From Sphagnum magellanicum (taxonomy: Eukaryota; Streptophyta; Sphagnopsida; Sphagnales; Sphagnaceae), in assembly GCA_021904315.1 (NCBI GenBank), contig CM038923.1, forward strand, positions 4,898,001 through 4,962,000: 64,000 nucleotides of DNA, in the 5' to 3' direction. The notes beneath the pieces were generated by a model. That model saw nothing but the letters and a program-made list of their open reading frames with translations. It was not told the DNA's origin and ran no database searches. Position numbers and translations under genes: made by a program. The first letter of the stretch is position 1; each line of letters starts with the position of its first letter. This document shows positions 20,405-31,340 of the stretch, one piece after another.

Positions 20405-23400
20405 ATGTTTTCGCAGTGGGCCACAAGGCAGGTGGTCAAGTTCTTCCTGAAGCGCCTGCTGGGGCGTATTCTCCGCAATAATCTTGACCTTGAACAGTTG
20501 GATGTTCAGCTTGGATGGGGAACAGTCCAGTTGAAAGATCTTGTCCTCAACACTGACTATTTCAATGATCAGGTGCCTGGTTTTTTGGTGCTTCCAACAT
20601 GGCATTTTTCAGAACATATCCTTTGTTGGAAGCATAGTGTCAAAGAGTCCACTTTTATCAAGGAGTTCGTGTTTGAACACAAAAAAACCATGTATAATAA
20701 CTATTGTTTTTCCTGGTGTGATTTTTCTAGTTTTAAGTGCATTGTAAACTAACGAGTTTTTATTTTGATGCAGCTTGGGGCCTCGTCATCATTGCTCTTA
20801 AAGCAAGGGTCTATTGGAAGTGTCAGTGCCAAAATCTCCTGGAGGGTGTTGTCTGAAGATCAGCCATGTGAAATAGAAATACAGGATCTGGAGCTTGTGG
20901 TTGTGCCAAGAGACAAGGGCCATGTGGTGCACAAGGAAAATAAAGATGTGGAAGCAGCAGCAGCAGATGTGTTCTTGGTCCCACTGGCTGGTAATGAGGA
21001 TACAAGCAGCAGTATCAAAGGAACAGACGTTGCTGCTTCTTACTCAAGTATCCAAGATGGGGTTCGTTTGGTTGCAAGAATGGTGGAGAAAGTGCTTCTC
21101 AGCATGTATGTGAAGGTCACAAATCTGGTTATTCACTTGGAAGCACAGACCCACAAAGGCACATCTCAGTTTGCAACACTTGATCCCCAACATCTGGTCA
21201 GATTCAAGACTTCACAGTTTGCAACTTCATGATTACATATACAAGTTGCTGAAAGAAATGAGAAATCTGACATGTGCTGCATTTGCAAGTCCTTTGTACT
21301 CAAACACCTTTTAGGTGTTGTCATGGTTCAAATCCCTCTATTGAACTGAGTGCAGTGAGAAGTAGTACATAGTGTCTCTTGCTCTCCACCATAAGTGAAT
21401 TTTGTGTCTGGTTTGTTTTCTCGGTGGGAATTGACTCAGGGACAAAGTTCACCGGGGGCATCGGAATGCATACTAATCATCCAAGTGGGTTGCATTGAGT
21501 ATGGTTTGGATGCAAGTGTAAGCCAAGCAAGAGTGGCGACAAAGTGTACTGCTGAAAAAAATAGCACAGACACAACAGTGCTGGTGAAAGCTGTCAGGTT
21601 CACGGGAGTGACTGTGAAGTTACTTAGGTTGGAGCTCAAAGAGGGTTTGTTGAAGAGTTCGAACATGGACAACTTTGTGGGCTGTTCAGTTCCGTTATTC
21701 AAAGGGGTGGGCAGTGATGGTCTTTCAGGTTCAGTCCAGCTGCGCATCCCATGGCGAGGTGGACACATGGATGGACCAAATGTAAGTGCTGAGGTTGTCA
21801 TTCAGCCTACCAGAGTGATACTGTCACCTTGGAAAATCCAACAACTTGTCAGGTTAATGGAATCATTTGCCATTGGCAAGAAGGAGGCGGGACAGGTGAC
21901 AGCAGGAGGGACCAAAGAAACTAGCACAGGTCTGGTAGGCAGTTTTCCGAGGAGAATGGTTTCCAGAGACAGGGGAGAACATGATGTGTCCAGTGACATT
22001 TTCGTGCCATCGTATATGCTAATATCAGACTGGATGCATTTGAGAAACAGAAGTGGCAGTCAAAGAATACAAGTGGGTGTGGCTGAGGAAGATTTGGCTG
22101 CAAGGTGCGTCTGTTTTCCTGTGATACCCAAGAATCAATATTGAAATCCTTTGTTCAAAGAATCCACATCAACATCATCTGGACAGAGAATTGCTTAAGT
22201 CTTTCAAAGGGAGGCAGGCAGTGTGGGATTTCTATTTCAGGCGATTCTGTAAATCATCATTCAATCCATTGCTTTTTGAAAATAAGTGTGTCTACTGAAT
22301 TTGGAGATGTGGAGAAAATGTTGGTTGAACATTGATGGGGATGTCTTTGTGCAGTGTGGACGAGTTTTTTGAGTGCTTGGATGCGGGCTCAATAATCCTC
22401 TCTCCTGGTAAGTCAAGAATTTTAGTGTTCTCAGGCTTAATTGCCATTATGTGTTTGCTGGACATTTCTCCTGCTTTAGTTTCTGTGGTTTTTTTCTCCT
22501 TTCTCGACTGGTTATTCTGACCCAAGCAAAGTGGTGGAAATGAGAAACAGAGTAGTGTGTTTCTTACTTTCTGGAAAAATTCCATAAGCCCGACCATAAC
22601 TAACTGCTTCAGGTCATATGAATTTTTCATTCCTTTGTTGCGGGTCGATGAGCTATTTGCAGGGAGGCAAGTGGAGTATAATGTAAATGTCAGGCTGATA
22701 AGCATAGTGTTGGAGCTGAGTTACAAAGACCTGGGAATGGAAGGTGTTGCTATTGCACATGACAAAGCTGGAGAGCTTTTGGAACTCAGTTCATCGGAAT
22801 TATGTGCATCTCTCACTGTGAGTATTTTTACACTCTCAGACTGCATTTTAGAGTCATGGGTACAAGGGTTTTTTTAAAAAATTGCTTATCAGATCCAAAA
22901 TCTGATTTTCCTGAAAGAGAAAACAAATCGATGTTATATGGGTTCTTCTTGCTTTTGTAGGTCTCTGAGTGCCAGACTGAGGTGTGCATTATGCTTGGAA
23001 GCATGGAGGTTACAGAGGTAATGACACAAAATCCAAAAAAGAAAGAAAACCATGGGGACACTACTCACAACAACCACAACCCACACTCTGTGTGCCATCT
23101 TGTCGAAAAGAGTCTTCCCCCATTCATGCCTTTGCTCCACTACCCCTGCGCAACTCATTCAGGTAGTCACAACAAGAAACTTGAAAGAAAAAGGTTGTTA
23201 CGGCTGGTGCCATCATCCAACATGAGTCTTTCGGCTAAGGTAACAATAAAGTGGCAATTTCTCCATCATGGTGCTGACATGAATGGAAATGGTGTATGGG
23301 ATACGGATGTGGCAGCAAATCTTGAGCTTGGTGTTGTATGGCTTGATTTTCAGACCTTGCAACGGTTGCAGCTTTTTGCCTTGGAACTCAGTGGTTTAGT

Positions 23401-25265
23401 GACTGGAAACCAGGGTGATTTTGGTGATCCAGGGAGTACTGAAAGCACTGATCAGGTGATTAAAGGTCCTGTTAGGGTGAGCTTAATTGCTTCCCATGTG
23501 CGAGTAATTTGCTGCTTTCCTCAAGATACACAACAACAACCACCTGGTGCAGGACTTTTGAGTAGCTTTTGTGGACTGGATTTGACACAACCCATGATAA
23601 AATTTGAACAGCTAAATTCTGATCCTCGTGGAATGAGCAACCCATCTATGGAAACGCTAGTCTGCAGTGTAAAGGAGGCTGCTTTCTACTTAATCTCGAG
23701 TGCAGCAGAGGCTGCAAAGGCTCGACCACAAGACGGAACAGTGTTTCATGCAGATCGGGTACTGCTGATCAAGCAAGAGATGGACAATAATCCAGCATCT
23801 GTTGAGGTTCGTTGGAATCGCACAGCAGAAACAGGGCTGTGGATTTCTGAGAAAGCTTGGAATGCTGCTGTTGTAGAACTAAGGAGAGGTGACAGTGGCA
23901 GTGATGGTTGTAACTCTGTGTTTGTCACAGCAACAACTGCTCAAGTTGTGGAACAAGATACCTCATGGCACCTGCAGCATGAAATCCTAAGCTCCTCATC
24001 TACTGTAATCCGAGTCAATGTCCCAATCACCATCCTCCACTTGTCAAACTCACAGCATGCACAACTCCTGGACCTGATTTCTTGCATCCTCAAATTGCAA
24101 AGGAGTGTCCATCAAGAAAAAAGTGGTGATGATGATGATGACAAGAAACTGGGAGACCTGAAACCTGCATTACAATTGCTTGAAGTCTTGCAGACCTCAA
24201 TTAGTCTACGCTGTGCACATGTATTTGTTGTGCTGAATGTGGATTCTCCTGTCTCTGTGGATTCAGCAATGCATTCAGAGGAAAAAACTTGGGATGCTCT
24301 ACACTTTGACATCCATAAGCTTAAGGTATTACTCTTTATTTTTTGCTAGTGGTCAGGGTTCAATGCTTCACAAGGTTATCATGACAATCTAGATTTTGTA
24401 GTAGTGTGGGTCCAGTTCTGTTGTGCATGTTTTGAACAGTAAGAAAGGTCTACCATTTGATTTTTCCCACCTATTTTGATGATGGCAAACAGGTCCTGAT
24501 GGTCTCTGGAATGGGGGGGAGCAATAATACCTCATATGTGACAGTGGGCCATGAAGAATGTGAGATATTAGGCCGGATGCGAAAACCAGGTGTTTCAACT
24601 CCACAAATGGAGAAAGAATCATTGCTGTTTGCTTGCAAACATAATGCTTTACAGCGGGGGGATGGTGGGGGTGGGAATATACTGGCATCAGATTCAGCTG
24701 GAGTTACAGTAACATACATGACTTGGCCTCACAAAAGACATCTTGCAGATACACTTGTCATTGCAAACATGAGGGGCAGCACATTTGTTGCTAGTAATGA
24801 GCATATTGACCGGTTCAGTAGTCTTATTTCTTTCTTTGATTCATTCAAAAAACCAGAGTGTTTAGGTGGAGGAGGAGGAACAATTCCTCCTCCTTCTGGA
24901 AACAGGGAGAAGCTAGCCAACATTGACGACCAGAAGAATAAAAATGCTGAAAACTCACTTCGAACATATTTTCTCTTGGATCTCCATGATGTCGCATTGT
25001 ACCATGGTCCTGGGGCAAAGGGTACAGATCTGCTGAAGTCACCACCACCGGTTGCATCTATCATTGCAGCTACCTCAGTGCGGGTTTCAGGAGGCAAAAG
25101 GTCCAAATCAGATAGTGATCGATTCACTATTCGAATGCGGGATATTGCCCTCCATGTGATGGACACGGGTTTGAAGAAACCCATTATGGTTGATTACACA
25201 ACTAGTTCCTTGCGCCGATCTGGATATGTACAGGTTGACTCTCCAATCACTGCAGCTATATTATT

Positions 25266-25297
<32 letters not shown>

Positions 25298-28036
25298 GAG
25301 TAAGTTTCTGATAATCTGCAGGAAAGTGTGCAAATGATCTCATGAGGAATAAGACAAAAAGTTCCTTGTAGATTTCATGGGAGGCAGAAATCTCATTCAG
25401 TTTGCTGTGGTAAAGTGGCAGATATAAGGAAGGTCTTGGTTAATGTTGGGTGTTTTGGGGTTTATTCTAGATTGTTCTATTTGCCATCAGTTTGAGAAAT
25501 ATAGCCTTCTATTGGTTTTCTGATGCTAAAGTCTATGTAGCAAATGGAGGTTAAAACAACTGAAAATATCTTGGTTTGATAGGTGCACGTGTAGATGGAT
25601 GTGCATGTGCTTTTTATGAAGTTTTTTTGGGGAGTTTTTGGAGCAGGATTTCAGCTATTTGTTTCTGATGGCAGGTGGCTAATGAAACATTGATGGAAGT
25701 GGTTGTTCGGACAACAAGTTGTGACACAGGTTTGAAGTGGGAAATCGAATGTGAAAATAATGAGATTCGGTTTAACACCTGTCATGATACATGGTCAGCA
25801 TTTGTGCAGCTTCTAGCCCAATTACAGGAGAGGTTTGCTCCACCTTTGGAGCAACAAAGTGTGCAAATCAAAATACAAAGGGAAAACGAATCTTCGGGAA
25901 ATGAATCCCCAAACTTGTTAGATGGGGTACTGGAGGATGCATTTGCTAGCACTCAATATCTACAGGATCCGGAATATGTTGATGTTCAGAGTCCCAACAT
26001 GAGTAGCAAGGAATTTCAGGAATTCATTGAGGATTATGTCTCAAGGGAAATCTCCGGGGATTCTTCAAGCATAAGTGATGATGAATCCTTCTTGAGTCTG
26101 CCTCAAGAGCCCGCAACGAGTGGACATCAGCTGGCCCCTGGAGGTGGGTGGTATGGTTCTGATGTTCTTGAGTTTGTGGAAGACCATGTTCCGAAAGAGA
26201 TACTGAGTGCCAAAGTCAGTCTGCCCAAGAAATATCCACCATCAATTGGTCGAGTGTTGCTGCGCAATTTGAGTGTCAGGTTGCGCCTTTTCAGTGGGAG
26301 TGATTGGCCCACGAATGATGGTACTCAAAAGGCAACACAATTCAGTGGACGAGATTGCAATAACTACTTGGAAGTGTTTCTGAGTGGGGTCAATCTGCAG
26401 CATGACATGTTCCCTATGAGTGGGCTCTATGCTTCAAAATTTGCACTTTCTGTATGTGACTTTGGGGTATATGATCGCAGTATTGGTGCTCCATGGCGAA
26501 CGGTAAAAACCCATCTCTTTGAAAGATAAAAGACTGTTGAAAGTTGCTTAGAATTCCATCAATGAACTGTAATAGAAGACTCCCTTTTGGGTGGTCTTTG
26601 AATGTCTTCAGTCCTGATCAGACACTTGGATTTCTGAGGTTTGTACCATTGATTTGCTACAGTATGGGTTCGTCTGTGAACTGGGATGTGAGGCCTTTCT
26701 TCCAATAGGGTTCATGTCTGTTTATTGCAAGTGACAGTCTTATTTTGAGCCTCACTGGGGCAGACAATCTCTGATGAGGACAAGGTTTATTTGCACAGGT
26801 GATTGGATACCATAAGGTAATGTCAAGACCAAGGGAATCTTCATCACAGGCAATCAAAATAGAAGTGGATGCTGTGCACCCAGATCCCAGCGATGCTTTA
26901 GAAGAGTACCGGTGTGTTGTCCTGCACTCTCTAATTACTTCAACTCAGTATGTTTTCCTGAACTGGGTCTCAGATAATAAATCTCTCTTCCTTGGTAGTG
27001 AGTCCATTCTGACAGAAGACTCATATAATCATGTTCATGGGCCAGGGTATCACTGGCATTTCTGCCAATCCGTCTTCATTTGGACCAGCGCCATGTTGAC
27101 TTCTGCACTGAGTTTTTCTCACCACGCCCGTCTGCTCCTCCTCCTAGAGACAAGAAGTTGATGGATGAGGGCTTGTACCATAAGCATTCTCCAAATGGCA
27201 CCCTTCCTTTTGCCCTTGAAATGTCCGAGTCTGCTACAGAGCCCTTGCTTCCCTTCTTCCAGGTATGCTTGTATCAAAACCCTAAACCCTAAATACAGAA
27301 CCATAATTTAATGTCATATGTAGGTAGGTTCTTCATTCATGTCTGTTTAGTTTTGCATTTTAAAAAACTTTTGAGACTCACCGAGGAAAGGACTGTTTGT
27401 CTAAGAAGTGATGCTCAAACTGCAGGTTTGTGAAGTTTTGCCTTTCACAATTCGGGTTGACTATCTTCCACACCGAGTCGATCTTGCTGCATTACGGGGT
27501 GGGAATTATGTGGAGCTGGTGAATTTGGTCCCATGGAAGGCATGATTATCTTCTTCTCTTTTCCCTTTTCTTGTTGCCACACTGGAGAAAAAGGCCCATG
27601 TTGAAAGAATTATCAAAAGTTGAAATTAAACCATGAACCCTAAAATTTTGCTCATTTTGCTCATTGCTTTTGACTTTCCATATGTGTGCAGGGTATAGAG
27701 ATTTCAATGAAACATGTTCGGGCAGCAGGTGTGCATGGTGTGAGTAGCTTGACAGACATGGTGTGCAAAGAATGGATCCAAGATATATTCCAAAACCAGG
27801 TGCACAAGTTTATACAAGGTGCAGGTCCAATCCGGCCACTATATACTGTGGGATCCAGTGCTGCCAAGCTTGTCATCTTCCCTGCTCAGCACTATTGGAA
27901 AGAATATCATTTACTTCATGAGATCCAGAAAGGACTGAAACGTGTCTCATCTCTTTACAAGATAAGAAAAGAGGTAATGTCTGAAGAAAGACGAAATGCA
28001 AAACAAAATTCCTCAACTACAACTCTGCAATCATAG
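20405..28036 (+). CDS. ATG2: Autophagy-related protein 2 (ATG2), C-terminally short
   Basis: Twelve exons join in frame: 20,405-20,572, 20,774-21,196, 21,440-22,104, 22,355-22,407, 22,663-22,817, 22,961-24,325, 24,493-25,233, 25,675-26,502, 26,799-26,911, 27,046-27,262, 27,426-27,539 and 27,692-28,036, giving about 1,728 residues. The N terminus carries the chorein-type block of ATG2/VPS13 lipid-transfer proteins ([19 protein letters not shown], residues 30-48). [40 protein letters not shown]-like sequence and the NQVHKFIQG...VGSSAAKL block match plant ATG2, not VPS13. ATG2 moves lipids from ER to growing autophagosomes, with ATG9 and ATG18/WIPI. Introns are short. The intron after 27,539 has a GC donor (AAG then GCATG). 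After [13 protein letters not shown] the protein leaves the family pattern and stops; plant ATG2 is near 1,890 residues, so about 150 C-terminal residues are missing. A donor (GAG then GTAATG at 27,974) could lead to a further exon, but none is evident before 29,134. The 20,773 to 21,439 junctions are the least certain. Confidence 0.9.
25264..25300 (+). repeat. (ATG)n microsatellite in an ATG2 intron
   Basis: A run of about ten ATG/GAT triplets lies 30 bases after the donor site of the intron that follows 25,233. It keeps the exon frame open past the splice site for some codons but is intronic by splice consensus (TACAG then GTTGAC). Confidence 0.85.
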
Positions 28037-29133
28037 GGAAAAAAACACAAGCTGTGCAACAAAGGATTAATTAGTTTGGTGTTTCCAGATAAGAAGGTTA
28101 CTGTACCATATTAATCTGATTTCCATCAATCTAGCTATAGAGCAGAATTCTTATGGGGGGGGGGGGGTTAGTAAAACAATTAGCACTTTACAATCGGGAG
28201 GAGAAGGTCAAGGTGGTTCAGGTCTTTTAAGGTCCAGAGGAAGGTTAAGGGCTTAAGGGCTTAGGTTCAGGGGCAAGGGTTTAAAGTAGGGAAGGTGAAG
28301 GCGGTATGGTTCACACTTGAAAAGACTCACTTCCGCTGTTGCCCACAGAAACACTGCTAAAAAGCTGTGTACTGTGTTCAAACCAAAAGTTTGCAGTCTG
28401 TATATGAGACGCCTCTGCCTGTCCACCCATGTGCAGGTAGCAAATTGAATTGATAGCAATTTTTCATTTTTAGTTCCGTATTTGGGTTTTTCTTTGCAGT
28501 TATGAGCTTCACTCAGATCTAATGTGGGTTTGAATTCAAAGTTTCTGGTAAGCTCTGTTACAAGGGATGGGGGAACTTCATCAATGGATATGCATGTCAA
28601 TGAAAATGGGAAGAATGAGAATGAAAATCTAACATCCACCCCAAAAAGTCCTGGCAAGCAAAAACTACTGTGAGTCATCTAGTATTAGTTTTTGAGATTT
28701 TTTGGAGACCCATTGTGGTCACATACCAGAATTGGTCCTTTGATTGTTGAGAACTGTGGTTGTTTTATGAATCTTAAGGAACCGTCCTGGGGACTGTCCA
28801 TTCTTTGGTTCCATTTTCCAATAACCCAATCCAACACTCATATAAACTGCATACTTTTATTCATCCAAGTTGAGACCTTTTGTATCCATATCAAATGCAT
28901 TCATCCACAATGGAATGTGAAAAAATGAAATAATAAGTTGAGAGAAACAAAGGGCAGTGTCTTGTGAAGAAAAATTGCTGAAGTTTGTGTAACAAATGCT
29001 AATAAGTGCTACATACCACACCACATTTTTATCGCAAGAATAAAAATATGTGACCTTGGCAACAAATCTCCATCCTGAGTATATTTTTTAACTCCTGGAC
29101 TTCTAATTTCTTGAACTTGAAACTAAGATTTTT
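28037..29133. other. ATG2 3' flank up to the inner edge of the right arm
   Basis: No clear continuation of ATG2 was found. A poly-G run lies near 28,156. About 28,340-28,560 resembles 60,060-60,300 (see the fossil LTR entry). A stop-free frame at about 28,508-28,675 reads VGLNSKFLVSSVTRDGG and NENLTSTPKSPGKQKLL then a stop. It looks somewhat protein-like but has no resemblance I recognise to the ATG2 tail. From 28,690 to 29,133 nothing is recognised. Confidence 0.4.
28340..28560 (-). mobile_element. Fragment resembling the LTR of the fossil at 58,500-60,310
   Basis: The CACCCATGTGCAG, CAATTGAATTGA and TGAGCTTCA-TCAGAT segments occur in the same order and spacing at about 60,165-60,270. This makes it probably a short remnant of the same LTR family, lying just 3' of the ATG2 coding end. 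It is an old, partial, broken copy. Confidence 0.4.
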
Positions 29134-29181
29134 TCCTCCATTTGGAATTGGTACTAATGGTGTAGGAAAGAAGCTTTTTAG

Positions 29182-29412
29182 TTGCGGCAACTCAAGTTAA
29201 TGTCAAGAGTTTTAATTTTATCCCTGGTAAAACTAAACATGTGTTGTTCTTCACATAAGAGTCTCACATTAGACCTCATTCATGAGGGTTTCCATGTGTG
29301 TCCATTGCCCCAACCTTTGTATGTGGTGTGCACATGTCTAAGTAAAGGAATTGAAACAATAAGCAACGTCTTTGAGTTGGGGACGAATGACATGAACACC
29401 ATTACAAATTAA
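29182..29412 (+). pseudogene. Unrecognised ORF relic at the inner end of the right arm
   Basis: Mirror copy of the relic at 15,777-15,962 (-). The two share CTCLSKGIETI and ELGTND-MNTITN. This copy is open for 76 codons with a TTG-type start in the listed frame; the first ATG lies at about 29,200. Function and family are unknown. Confidence 0.3.
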
Positions 29413-30479
29413 ACGTTCAATATTTTAATACCTATCCTCATGATTAAGATGATGATGACCTATTTCGCTATGAATGTCTATAATTCTTCTGTTTGTTGTA
29501 ATGTAAACCATTTATTTGTTTCTTTGGATAAAATCAAGTGAAGAATATACTTGCCTCTAGCATGGTCATTAGGTAGTTAAATTATTGTGTGATTCAATAA
29601 TGATTAACAAGTGCTAGCCAATTTAAATGTGCAATTGCGGTACTAATGACCACTAGTAAACCAAGTCCATGCAATTTGCACCCAAGACTTGGCAAATTAG
29701 GAAAGCCATGGTATGCTTTGCATGAGAATTGGCATAATCAGCCAATTCACTCAAATAAGGCTTTTGTCCATGAATGAAATGATGTGATTATTAAACAAAG
29801 GTTTGCCAAGTAAATTGTAATGGGTGATCGATTTTTGTATTGATTAACAACGTTATGAACCACTTAGTTTTGGATTGAACATAATGGGTGAAGAATTTTG
29901 CATTGTTTTCACGTGCACATCGCTTCCATGTTTTTAGTTGCTTTGAACACAAAAGTCCAATAATTTAGGTAGATGATCACATGATCTTTCATGACCTTGC
30001 TTGGTTATTTCACCCTTCAATGACCTCAGAAATTGATTTTTCTTTAATTACTGAAAACATATTATGAATTCCACAATTTGGAACTTATTGCATGATAATT
30101 GTTTTTCAATTTTTTTGGGGACATCCCAAAGGTCATGGATGTCCCAATGTGTTTAGGTATACAAGCTAATAAGTAGTTTTCTTACTTCAAATTTTGTTAA
30201 CATGATAGTGTTAACAGGATGGAGATTGGAAAATAAGTCTAGGTAAATATATTATAATTTAAAATCTGACAAAACTTTAATGATGATACTTACAAGTTGG
30301 AACTTGGAACTAGGGTTTAGTTTTTTGAATATTGAATATTGAATTTTGTTATGCAGCCAAAGAACTGATTTTTTTTCTCAATTTTGTGATGTTGCATCAT
30401 TGGTTAGCATCCCAAGAGGGATTTAGCATTAAATGAAAACATGTTTTTAGAGTATCTCTAAATATTTTAGCTCCACACT

Positions 30480-31340
30480 TCTGCACACTACCATTGATAA
30501 TCAAAAAAATAATAATTCTTATATTTTCATATGGTTTTCAATAATTTATCATTATTTATGTCAATGTCAAATTTAATTTAAGTTAATATGCATTACATGG
30601 ATGTGAAAAGACAAATGTTAAATTTTTTTTTCATATCCATGTTGGTGGGTAAGGGAAAAAGAGTGAGGTAATTATAAAATGAAGATAGTTAATAGGAAAG
30701 GTGGGAGATAGTTATTAAAAATGTTAATAGGAAAAGGAAATAGTTATTAAGAAAGAAATGAAATAATCATGCTTGAAAATTAGATAGTGTTTTTTTTGAA
30801 ATGGCCCATGGATGACATACAAAGGATTCCAAAAAATCTCCCATGTACTAGATTTGATTATTCATCACTAAATTGTTTTAAAGTAATTAAAAATATGCTA
30901 CTTCGTGTTGCTATACCTTACTAGTGATGATTTTCCTTCTTATTATGTTCCTATATGATTATCAAGAATTCATCATCATTTATGTCAATATCAGATTTAT
31001 TTTTAACTAATATAAATATCATGGGCATGAAAAATCACATTTTAATTTTCCTTTTCATATCCATGTTGGTGGGTAAGGAAAGGGGTGAAATAGTTATAAT
31101 GATTAGAGATAATTATTAAGTAAGGAATGAGATTAGTCGTAAAGATAAGAGGTAGTTATTAGGAAGGAACTAACGTAGTTAAGCTTGGAAATGAGATAAT
31201 TATATTTGAAAATGTCTTTGGAATTATCTAGGCACAACTATACATAGGATTATGCAAATAAGAAGCCTATGAAAGATGATAGAAAACCACCCATATACCA
31301 TGTCTTTGAAATTATCGTCACTTGAACTAAAATCAAAGTG
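30480..31340. repeat. Insertion in the right arm made of a repeated unit
   Basis: Two related segments (about 30,525-30,780 and 30,945-31,210) share TTTATGTCAATRTCA, TTTTCATATCCATGTTGGTGGGTAAGG and a run of AGTTATTA-type motifs, with a spacing of about 415 bases. Related phrases occur near 4,665-4,720 reversed and in the tandem array at 52,870-53,345. There is no coding signal. Confidence 0.5.

Noticed and set aside
24457-25184. Long - strand frames opposite ATG2 exons (for example 151 codons at 24,729-25,184)
   Set aside because: They are shadows of the ATG2 coding strand, with no independent motif.
20405-28036. VPS13 as the identity of the large spacer gene
   Set aside because: The N-terminal chorein block is shared by VPS13 and ATG2, but the C-terminal [22 protein letters not shown] and SSQAIKIEV blocks and the total length fit plant ATG2, and VPS13 would be about twice as long.
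28253-28678. 141-codon - strand frame downstream of ATG2
   Set aside because: It overlaps the LTR-like fragment, has no recognised domain and no splice or start support.
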